NCBI GenBank assembly: GCA_030435675.1
Contig: CM059624.1
Span: 16,392,769 to 16,456,768, forward strand
Origin: Steinernema hermaphroditum
Lineage: Eukaryota > Nematoda > Chromadorea > Rhabditida > Steinernematidae
Direction of reading: 5' to 3'
DNA length: 64,000 nucleotides
In this document: positions 55,317 through 64,000 of the stretch, in pieces
Numbering within the stretch: the stretch's first letter is position 1
How the letters are laid out: the number at the start of each line of letters is the position of its first letter
The notes under the pieces: generated by a model
The model's input: only the letters and a program-made list of their open reading frames with translations
The model's database searches: none
Told to the model about the DNA's origin: nothing
Position numbers and translations under genes: made by a program

Positions 55317-55322
55317 AATAAA
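55317..55322 (+). terminator. Polyadenylation signal of vps-60
   Basis: AATAAA 73 bp after the stop codon. Confidence 0.7.
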
Positions 55323-55872
55323 GAAGATAGCATTTTCAGGATCATGTTGTTGTGTTTTGTGTATTTGCGTGAATGAATAGCGGTGGCCCACAAGGACTCA
55401 CTTTCTTTTCATTGTTGGATCCAGACGGTCTTGATAACAACGTAATTGTGACAGGCAATATGTGCCGTACTACATCTTTGTCTCTCAGTTTGCTCGTCTT
55501 TTCATAGTATTCATTCCTCCGTACAGACGCCTGATGATCGATTACGGCAACATCTTGCCCGTATTGACCAATTTTGGCCTACCTGCACAACAAGGAGGCG
55601 TGCCCGAAGGTGTTGTTTCCACTGTCCTCAGTGATCAGAGCGTGTTGCGCGGGTAGAAAGGACTCTGCAAGCGAGACGTCGCGCGTCGTCGCCCGTTCAT
55701 TTATCTCGCCTTGCGGCAACCAAAGTGTCCCGCGCCCGCACCCACCGCCCGCTAGCCGTTTCGCCCTACCAGCACCCAATTCGCCTTTCCTGTTGCTCGT
55801 CTGTGTCCTTGCACAGTGGCGCCCTTCGATGCCGTAGTTCTGCTTCAAGAAGTGCGACCAGAAAACGCTTCT
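55323..55872. other. Upstream region of the MADF gene
   Basis: No exon is supported. CCTTGCACAG at 55807-55816 may be the splice-leader acceptor of the MADF gene, leaving a leader of 56 bases. With vps-60 only about 500 bp away on the same strand, an operon is possible but not shown. Confidence 0.45.
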
Positions 55873-57117
55873 ATGATGTCGTCATCACTAGTCTCGAGTC
55901 TCGTCTCTCAGGAGATTACGGTAGACGCCGCGAAGAGCGCACTCATTGATTACGTAAAAGCGAACCCCATTTTGTGGGATTCTAATCACCGACAGTACAA
56001 GGACTTCGAGTTGAAGCACTTGCTTTGGGAAGACTGTTCAAATCGACTTTTGAAGATGGGATACCCATGTTCTGGTGAGTCTAAAGGGCACGGCTTGTTA
56101 GGGCAGACATTTTCGCGTCCGTGGCGAAAGCCGCACCGTAGAAATGGATAAACCTTCTCAGTTCGCATCCAATCTGCTCCAGATGGGTCGCAAAATGGTC
56201 AGTAGTAAATTTCCTATCGATTCAAGTGTTGGATTTTACAAAAATTCGACTTCTTCTCGCGAAGAAATGGGTACAAGGCGTGTAAGGGCGGACATTTTTG
56301 GCTCCCGCCACGAAGTAAAAGTCGCACGTCGCTTCCGAGAAAGCAGTTTGAAGAAGCATTGTAACTTTTGGCCAGTCACATATATTTCGTCCCTTCTATG
56401 CGCAAAATGCTCAGTAGAGGATTTGCTATCGATTCACCTGTTGGATTTTGCAAATTCGACTTCTGCGCGGAGAAATTTGCATTTTGGTGCCAAAAAGGCA
56501 AGAAACTGAAAACATTTTTCAAACATTTTTCGTTTTCTCGACCTTTAGTAACTGTAGTCATCTTCCAGAATCAGAGTCACGAATAAAACTGCACAAGGGG
56601 TACTATTAATGCCACAGAATGTGAACCTGCGTGGGGTCAATCTAAACCTCTTTTTAAGCGAGTGATCTACCCAAGCAGTGGAAGAACCTAGTAGACTACT
56701 ACCGTCACCTGAAGAAAAAATCTCAGCACGGAAACTACGTGAAATGGTCCCACTTCCAAGCAATGTGCTTTCTGGACGGCGACCCTTCGACAGAGCGACC
56801 AAAGTTGGTCTCTATGGGTTGACTGGCTAAAATGCAAACATTTTGACGGTCTTGCAATTCACCTCCAGTAGTCGTCGAAGGACCACCCGCGAAAATAGCA
56901 AAAAAAGAAACCGCAAAAGAGTCGAAAACTGGCTGTGATCCACAAAGTGCTTCGACTATGGGTATGGTCCAGCCAGATAGTGGAGTTCGCGCACAACCAG
57001 TGAGCGATCCGGTCATTGAAGATGGTAAGCAATTACTTGCCCTTTGAGGGGAGCCCAAAGGATTAAGTGTGTTCATTCGCTCGGCGACGACTGTTGTGAT
57101 TAGATAACACGCTTTAA
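55873..57117 (+). CDS. MADF-domain DNA-binding protein
   Basis: Five-exon model: 55873-56074, 56569-56599, 56663-56817, 56869-57024, 57104-57117; phases 1, 2, 1, 1; 185 residues. Exon 1 starts the MADF domain (ALIDYVKANPILWDSNHRQY, then FELKHLLWEDCSNRLLKMGY), and exon 3 completes it (QWKNLVDYYRHLKKKSQHG and VKWSHFQAMCFLDGD). This is the normal MADF order: L-I-x-x-V-x-x-x-P-x-L-W, W-x-x-x-x, W-x-x-L-R/V-D-x-Y. Exon 4 is a polar tail rich in Lys, Thr and Ser; exon 5 adds only DNTL. MADF proteins are sequence-specific regulators related to Myb/SANT. The 31-bp exon 2 and the acceptor of exon 3 (AAGCGAG) are the weakest parts, but they are the only combination that keeps frame. Confidence 0.75.
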
Positions 57118-58822
57118 TCAATGAAGAGAGAGCTGTAGAAAACAATCAGCCGATTTCCTCCTTCTTTCCTTGAGCTGTGAAAATATATCGAGCATACATA
57201 CCCCATATGAAGTTCGTCTTGTTTTGTAAACACCTTTTCCAAAAAAGGAACCTCAATCCGTTTCTCACCGGTCGTTCCCAACTGACCTAAAAAAAGCATG
57301 CTTCTCTAAGAAGCATGCATGAACACTTTGCAGCCCAAATGATCCTAATACCAGATGTTCTTCAAGGAAATTTACCTGGCAATCACCGGTGAGATACAAA
57401 TCCCACTTCGATGAGAAATAATGACATGTCTAGAGTGCCCATGGACCGCCAACACTTTGCAGGAGCAATACACTCCATGAGCACTACTAGTGTAGAAATC
57501 GGCGAGGGGCACCTTTAAATGCGTCCTTGCTAGTTCAATGCTTTTTTAGTGCTCGGCCTCGTTCCCATACTCCGCCGGGTTCGAAATGCTTCGGTCAACG
57601 ACTACGACACGATAATCGTTGAGATTCACTCAGAAATTGTCAACGCACTGCGGAGAATCCACGCAGACAACGCACCTATACAAATATCGCGATGATTACG
57701 ATATTTCCTCAGCCAACGAATTCTGCGTCCAATAAAAGTGAGTTCATTTGAAACGATCACTCTGTGCAGAGTAAATTGAATTTCGACAAATTTGACAAAA
57801 GCGACGATAAAAATACTATTCACTTTTAGCGATTTTTTCCGATCTAATGCCAAAATTGAATGTCTATTTCGTCGTAGTGGTCAAAATCGCCCTCGGTCTT
57901 GTAGCGAGAGATTGCTGAGTATCAGGAGATAGGACTTTCGAGATGCATAGCACTTAAAATTAACTCCCTCCCATCCCGTTCCTAGATGAAGTTTGGGCTA
58001 TATCCTGGTTTCTAGGTCGGCTTGATCACATTAGCAAAGCCGCCCAAGGTGGTTGAACGCCTTCTTACTGTACTCCAAGCCTCCCGGAAACAATGCACTC
58101 TGGTTCGTTATTTAGCGGCTGTTCAGAAGATTCATAAATGGAAAGGCGGCCCGACGAAGTTGACAATCCAATGTCTTTGAATCTGGCTGAAGAAAAATGG
58201 TGTGCAATGTAGTGTAAATAAAGGAAAAAGAGACCTCTTTGTTTTTGTGAAACTACACGAAGATTTTCCGTTGTTTCTCGGTTCTATAAGCGGAAACATA
58301 TATCCGAATGCGAAGGAAATTATCATCAAATTTTACTGTCCAAGTATAAATTCGAATTTCCAATGTTAGCATTAACAACAATTAAAAAACGGTTATACCA
58401 TGAAGATGAGGCAAATTTTCGGAAGAAGAAGATCGTCGCAACATTGAAGCACTTGTATTACTAGTTTTCGCCGAATTCAATTCCAGCCGACCACCATCTT
58501 CCGATTCCGTGCACGCCGATTACGCAAAGGATCAGTGCGATGGCCGATTGCTGCCTTTTTACAATTGTCACCACCGTTTAGCTCCTCTTTGACCTTCGAC
58601 ATGGGCGTTTCCGAGAGGCCATTCCGAATGTAACTTTGTACCTCGCGCCTCTATAAGCGAACTTAACCCTTAAAGAACGTGTGTTTCAAGTGGCCGCGCG
58701 GTCGACCTTGGGAAACACACGTTTTTCAGTGAACGCTCAGACGTTTCTTCAGATGGTGGCGCCGCTCCGCTCAGCGCTCCTTTCGCTTCTGTCGATTGCG
58801 TCTATCCAGTCAGCTGGTTTGC
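57118..58822. other. Intergenic
   Basis: No exon is supported. The start of the dynein-light-chain-like gene is preceded by GC-rich sequence from about 58,680. Confidence 0.45.
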
Positions 58823-60039
58823 ATGTGGCTGTTGTTAACGATGCTTATGGACACTCATTTAGCACTAAACAACTGCCCAATGCTTCCTGTGAAGATGATT
58901 ATTCAGAGGGCTGTGGACGCTGTTGGGCGGGACGCTTCCATGCAAATGCAGGTATCTTACATGTGTAGCTGTGGGAGTTTTCATTTTCGAGTTTGGATTT
59001 TGAAGTTTTGTTTTCACACAGTCCTCGTTGTGTTTGATGATTTATAAAACATTATTCTAATGGACTAATTGGGCCATTTACACTGAATAAGCGAAAAGGG
59101 TCCTGCGGTCAGCATGACACCAATAGCCTATAATCGGTTCAATCTCGCCCGCTTCCCGGATGATCGATCGGTCCGGGAAATCTTGGTCATGGGCAGCGAT
59201 GAACTCAACCTACATGGTGGCCTACAAATACTGTTACACGAAGAAGCAGTCAGATGCTTTTATAGAACGAACCAAACGAAAATATTTTTATATGGCCAGC
59301 GATAAAGCCAACCTATCTTATACCAAGTCACGTAAAATGAGCTGCTTCTATTGTTATTTCTCCTAATTCCAGAAAAAAAAACTGTAAAAGAAAGATTCAA
59401 TTTTCATGCCTATTCCACGTTCCTCGGAACAATGCAAACTATCCAAAAGGAAATTAAACTATCAAGGAACCGTGTCACTTGGGAACTTTCATCGGTGAAG
59501 TTCCACCGCAATTGAAGGAGAAAACAAGTTGACATAGCAATTTCCTTGTACTTTTAAGTGAGGTAATCAACTTCATTATGTGATTGCATTTATTGAAGGA
59601 CTGGTTTCCAAACTTGAAATACCACTTCTGTCGTAGATACTTCAGTTCACCATATCAGTTATAGATTATCCGCCGTGTCATGGAAGACATCTATGGGGGA
59701 ACGTGGGGGGTCCTCATCATCAAAGACCCAACCTTAGTCTCCAATGACATCCACTGGACTATCCCCGATCATAAGCACAGAGACGGATCGTCCGCATTTT
59801 GCCTTTTCGTCGCCAACAACTGGCAATACAATGTTTTCAAGACAGGAAACGTCGACACGGTTAATCGATTTACAGTTGAAGAGGTTGTGTCGAGGTGAGC
59901 TTCTGATTAACACTTCACATGTTGATTAAACGACATTTTTAGGATTAGAAATAAGAAAATTACCGAAAAGTTCACGAAGGAGCTTTTCAGTCGACGAGTC
60001 GCCGATTTCGCGCGCCATCGAAATTCGCGGCGGGAGTAA
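58823..60039 (+). CDS. Dynein light chain (LC8-type)-like protein with optional inserted cassette
   Basis: Outer exons 58823-58951, 59665-59894 and 59943-60039 join in phase 0 and 2 to give 151 residues. The joined protein follows the LC8 order: an N-terminal helix (LPVKMIIQRAVDAVGRDASM), a second helix IIRRVMEDIYGGTWGVLII, a beta region with NDIHWTIPDHKHRDG, and the last strands SAFCLFVANNWQYNVFKTG, like the family's ...Y-x-P-T-W-x-x-x-V... and ...L-L-F-K-S-G. A 45-residue basic tail follows the usual LC8 end. Two further exons, 59127-59331 and 59373-59494, total 327 nt (109 codons) and fit between the first two helices without breaking frame (phases 0, 1, 0). If always used, the protein has 260 residues and a split domain. 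The start MWLLLTMLMDTHLALNN looks like a signal peptide, odd for a cytosolic light chain; an upstream or different start is possible. Confidence 0.6.
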
Positions 60040-60767
60040 TAAGCTCGTGTACTCATTCGTTTTTGTTTGATAAATTAAGGCGATAAGCCGACTTGATGAG
60101 GGATGCGGAGCTCATTAAAAGGCGACGCGGACGAACGCCCGATGAACGACAGCAGTGCACGCCTTCAGGCTACGGCAGAAGAGCGTCCAATCCTCTGTGC
60201 GAACGTCTCTGGGCATAAATCAACAACTGACAGTTTTTTGCAGTCATTAGGCAACACACTTTTCAGTGTTAGGGTCGTTCTTCTTGTTGTCGCTGTCTGC
60301 TCGTTTCTGCACCTCGTGTTCCTCATGTACCCTTTTCCGATGATCTGTGCATCTTTGCTTTCGTTTTTCTATACTTTGGCACTTTCGACAAGGAGTATTC
60401 AATGTTATCTATTAGCTGATTTAAGACATTAACCTTAATAGTTTTTTTATCACAATACTTCAAATCATTGTATGGTCGGTGTAAACGGATTGGGGTCCGA
60501 AAGGTGCTCGTGGCGGGACCGCTAGACTACCGTAGTTTTTCGTCTTTTCGCATTTTTTCAATGGGGATTTCGTACTCCCTGTCTTTTTTCGTCATTTTCG
60601 AGCGAACTAGATCGTTTCGCGGAAATTCCAACGTCAAATTTGTGCAGAATTAAATGCTCCATCGAATGACATGTCAATCGAGTTGCCAAATTCAATAGTC
60701 GCAGAGAAATTAAGCGATTTATGAAAAAGTGATGAATAGATACAAATAATGCTCCATTTTTGCGTTT
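60040..60767. other. Intergenic; doubtful open frame
   Basis: A plus-strand frame at 60,103-60,432 (109 codons) contains a hydrophobic span (VRVVLLVVAVCSFLHLVFLM) but has no known domain, splice sites or start context that support it. Nothing else is seen. Confidence 0.4.
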
Positions 60768-60923
60768 CTAATCGTCATCATTTAAAGCTACTTCATGTTC
60801 TGATTCATCGGTGCTATCGTCCGAATTCGCACCGTCAGTGATTTGATCGTCTAGGTGAACTTCTACGCTGTCATACTCAAGACAGCGATCTACTTCCGCA
60901 ATGGCATTCTCGAAGCATTTTTT
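60768..60923 (-). CDS. Possible terminal exon of an unidentified gene
   Basis: After TTGTGCAG on the minus strand (acceptor above 60923) an open frame of 51 codons runs to a TAG at 60768. It reads CFENAIAEVDRCLEYDSVEV, then HLDDQ, and ends in a strongly acidic tail (DDSTDESEHEVAL). Such acidic C-termini occur both in host proteins and in pogo-like transposases. I found no convincing upstream exon within 1 kb, so this may be a remnant. Confidence 0.3.
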   Translation of the reverse strand, partial: KKCFENAIAEVDRCLEYDSVEVHLDDQITDGANSDDSTDESEHEVALNDDD

Positions 60924-63312
60924 CTGCACAACTTTGATCCAATGGGTGTTATATCAGAAGGAAAGAGGACCATGAGGTGATTTAGCGTAATCTCAAGTAT
61001 CCGAGCGGTGACAAGTCAAAATAATCGCTATATCGGACCTTCTCCATCTTTCTGATCTTCTCTCTAAGCATTATTTTCTCTCATCAAGTTCTCATTTGCA
61101 CTTTACAGATCATTGACGCGCGTTTCAGGGCGTCGCAGTGCACCTGAAATCTCTAAAAGGTCAAGATTGTGGAGTCATTATATCTGGTTGCGACTGCACC
61201 TGACTAACATACGGCAACCGCTCTTCCTCCCTCTACGCTTCAAACAAACATTCATTCGCGCTGCCTTAGCTATTTTCCAGCGTGTTACAGCTGATGTACG
61301 GCCCACGACGCTCAAAAATACGCATAGAATCGGGAAAATATCTCCTCTCATTACAAATATGAGTTAATTTCTCTGCGCACACGGCGCGAAATCAAACAAA
61401 TCTGTGCGCTCGAACGCACAGAGCTTTAGCTACATTTTCAACATTGGAAATTCGAAAATACGCCCTCAGCATCGAGCAAATTCTCAAATCCCATATAGAC
61501 TGTTTCATTGGTTTGTGTATTGTTTTCTGTATGTCGTTTTTTGAACACCGCGACAGTCAGAGGCTTGTTTGAATAGATACATACACTTTGGGTGCCCAAC
61601 ATTTTATGCTTCTACATCTTTTGAAGCCGACCGCTTGCAAATGAAACATGTCTGCAATGAACCACAGTTCAGGAACAACCCGTTCACTGCAACTGTGCCT
61701 TCGGGGCCCTTAGGATCCATCTGTTTACTGGGTTGAATGCCGAAATACCGACGGAAATATAAGTCCGAGAGTGAGAAGTTCTGCAGCCCTTTCTGGAGTC
61801 CTAGCAATTTACACATGCCCCGTGAAGCGCGCCGCCACTGGTTGGACATGAACGACACGCCAGAAATGAAGGCAGAAAAAAACGTCCTCTGGTTGTGTGT
61901 CGTACAAGGCGTAGTGCCTTTTGTTCATTGAAGTCACTGTCAAATGCTCAAACAGTGGACAATAAATGTGCGACATGCAAAATCATTCAAATGTTCACCA
62001 AAAGGTTAAATGTTTTTAGCAGTATGAGTCAAATGAACTTTATTTCTTGATGTTTTGGTTTCGGCGAAAACATTTGGGAATGGGAAATATAGTTCAAACC
62101 GATTGCGACCCACTTATTTTCGGCTGTGCACTTTTATGGACAAGCTTGCGGCCAAATCCATACCATAAACGATTCAGAACGGAAAACAACAATATTTGAT
62201 CGCTTGATATATATGAGACGGCCCACTATTCAAATGGTCATGTTGATTCGAGTTCAAACAAACAAGCTTCTTAACGACTTCGTCAGTCCATAACCGTTAT
62301 TTATGTATTTGCCAAATCCTTTCGCCGCGCCTTACGCTTTATCCCACGGTCCGATAGTTGGAACGTGCTTAACTACTCAAAAATCAAAGTTTTTGTGTCG
62401 TAATATTGACAACCGAAATACCCCCTAAGCATTCCTTAATTCGTGCTATTTGCGAATGAAGTGAATTTTTCGGAAAGGGCATCGGCGACGGGGCTTTTGC
62501 GCCAGGCCAAACATCAATTCACCTTACTATTTCCTCTTAGTGGTCGTCGCTCATCGCGCCCAGAGTTAATTGCTTCCCATCATGGCTTAAGCCGCGCTGT
62601 TTTGCCCTCTTTCGGCGAAAGATTGTTCCGTAGGACAAATGTCGTTCTTGATGCCAGTCTGCCTGAGATCTTATGAAAGCCGTTGAAAGGCAGGCTGGAA
62701 ATGCACTTCTTTTTGGTTCCTCTACCAAAGACATTCATTTCTTTTGGGCGACTGCTGAAAATAGGCAAGTCTTTAACGAAGTGTTCAATGAAACAACCCC
62801 ATTACTTGAGATAGGATGCTTTGCTCATGTGTCTCCATCGCCTTCAATTTTCAATTACTCTTACCCTATAATTTGTTTTCGGGGCGAAAGTAGTTAAATC
62901 GACCTTAAAGCTGATAGTTTGTACTATCGTGTTGCGCAGCCTCCTGTACAAAACCAACAGAAATCAAGCCGTTTTTCACTTGAGTGTATGTATTTGTACA
63001 TTGCTCGTGCACCTGTCCATATTTTGTGCTTGTACTTCGATTTCTTACTGAAATTCAGCATAAGTCAACGAACTTTAATTTAAAGGTGTATGGTGTAATT
63101 GGTTTACATGCACACCACAAACCAAGTTTTTTGTCCACAGGCACCTCTTATCCTGCAGTTTAACCACATCCACTCATCACCCAATCAGCTGATGCCATTG
63201 CGTTTCCGACTTCCTCGAAGTTATCGCCTTTCTGCTTGAAATCTCCCACTTGTTTTGATTGTGACAAATGAGGCTGGCGGGGGCGCTTTGATGGCGGCAC
63301 CCAAGAACTCAC
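60924..63312. other. Intergenic
   Basis: No gene is supported. Short frames at 61,604-61,931 and 62,437-62,900 lack domains, start context and splice partners. Confidence 0.4.
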
Positions 63313-63420
63313 TTTTGTCGGCCGCTGGCCGAGCTCGCTCGGCCCCGCAGTCGTGGAGGCGTCGCCGCGGATAAGTTCGCCTCTTCCGGTGTGGATTAGC
63401 GGTGGCGCGAATTTATTCAT
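63313..63420 (-). CDS. Possible first exon of a gene running left
   Basis: ATG at 63420 opens 36 codons (MNKFAPPLIHTGRGELIRGD, then ASTTAGPSELGQRPTK) ending at a good donor, GTGAGTTC. A second GTGAGTTC donor-like site lies just upstream of the ATG at about 63,433-63,440. No downstream exon is recognised; GC content is higher than in the surroundings. Confidence 0.3.
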
Positions 63421-64000
63421 TTCACAAAATCAGAACTCACTTCTATATGCATTCGTTTCGCGCGCGCGAACATGACGAATTTGACAGCGACGCCCGGAAC
63501 CCAAAATCTTGTCGTCGACTCCTTGTCACACTGGTGAACTAAAGTTGTTTTTGTTATTTTATTATTCCCGCGAGCAATCGGAGCTCGCTTTGCAAGTCCC
63601 ACCATGGCGCTCCTTAATCGAATCAAATGCGGACGATTCACTCGGCCCCCCAAATCGGTCGACTCCTTTACGATGAGCCTCTCACTAACTCACTTCCACG
63701 TTTGCTGCCGCGCCCCTAAATGTGCCGAGTTCGCATTTTCGATTAATGGACTTTTTTCTTGATTTATTCTGCTTAAGAGATCGAATGATCATTGCTGCTG
63801 CTTGCAGAATTGAGGAAAATTCGGGATTTGTGGATTTTAGCGGACACCGTATCTCGTATACCGCGAGGGTGTAGCGCCTAAGTTTTCTGCAAATGTGATT
63901 CGACCTCTTCTGCGGCTTCCTGAATTGTCTGATGATTTGTGTAAGATTTCGATAGTAATGCATTACTTATATGATGAAATTCTCAATTATAAATACTGCA
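63421..64000. other. Window edge, no gene recognised
   Basis: A minus-strand open frame at 63,417-63,653 ends at a donor-like GTGAGTT and could be a further exon of the gene suggested at 63,313, but nothing confirms it. Confidence 0.35.

Noticed and set aside
55816..56151. Longer N-terminus for the MADF protein starting before 55873
   Set aside because: The extra codons lack an ATG and are preceded by a probable splice-leader acceptor at 55816; the ATG at 55873 is the first one.
60103..60432. 109-codon frame with a hydrophobic span
   Set aside because: A single possible membrane helix in low-complexity T-rich DNA; no other support.

Overview
The window is nuclear DNA of a nematode, most likely a chromadorean. 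The evidence is small cis-spliced introns (45-50 bp is common) with TTTCAG-type acceptors, acceptor-like sites placed just before start codons as in spliced-leader trans-splicing, families typical of nematodes (ground-like domain, MADF proteins, the SMK-1 form of PP4 regulatory subunit 3, ADAMTS-like protease), and nematode-type DNA transposons. The species cannot be named from the sequence. All gene models were built by hand from reading frames, splice-site consensus and intron phase; no alignment was run.

Layout. 1-13,100 is repeat-rich: a tandem repeat, a secreted two-domain chitin-binding protein (1218-2177, -), a small Merlin-type element with a 9-bp target duplication, several decayed mariner copies, a secreted Thr/Pro-linker protein (6602-7657, +), and a Tc1/mariner-type element (9219-13091) that carries a PIF/Harbinger element (10408-12972) inside it, both with recognisable ends and target duplications. 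14,800-17,555 holds an ADAMTS-like metalloprotease (-). 18,170-20,620 holds three tRNA-Asn(GTT) copies, two with a mutated T-loop, around a decayed LINE fragment. 21,200-22,680 is an apparently intact four-exon Myb/SANT-like gene (-) with a 110-bp hAT-type MITE in one intron; a fold-back Harbinger-like element (22735-24389) starts 55 bp upstream of its start codon. 27187-27660 is a near-perfect 474-bp fold-back element.

30,100-43,100 contains two small secreted-protein genes and two phosphoglycolate-phosphatase-like genes (31599-32740, - and 41965-43106, +) arranged as a head-to-head inverted duplication with promoters and both introns preserved. Between them lie a frameshifted hypothetical gene, a 48-codon mini-gene with a TATA box like that of the phosphatases, and a 1.54-kb hAT-like element full of TTCGAATA repeats. 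43,766-44,235 is a ground-like secreted protein (-).

48,430-60,040 is the conserved, gene-dense part: a 12-exon smk-1/PPP4R3 orthologue (-), a vps-60/CHMP5 ESCRT-III gene (+), a five-exon MADF-domain gene (+), and a dynein-light-chain-like gene (+) in which a 109-codon in-frame cassette separates the two halves of the domain. 60,040-64,000 holds only two doubtful exons. I see no single multi-gene system. The most notable things are the nested transposons with their specific defects, the inverted phosphatase pair with uneven divergence, and the split dynein-light-chain gene.
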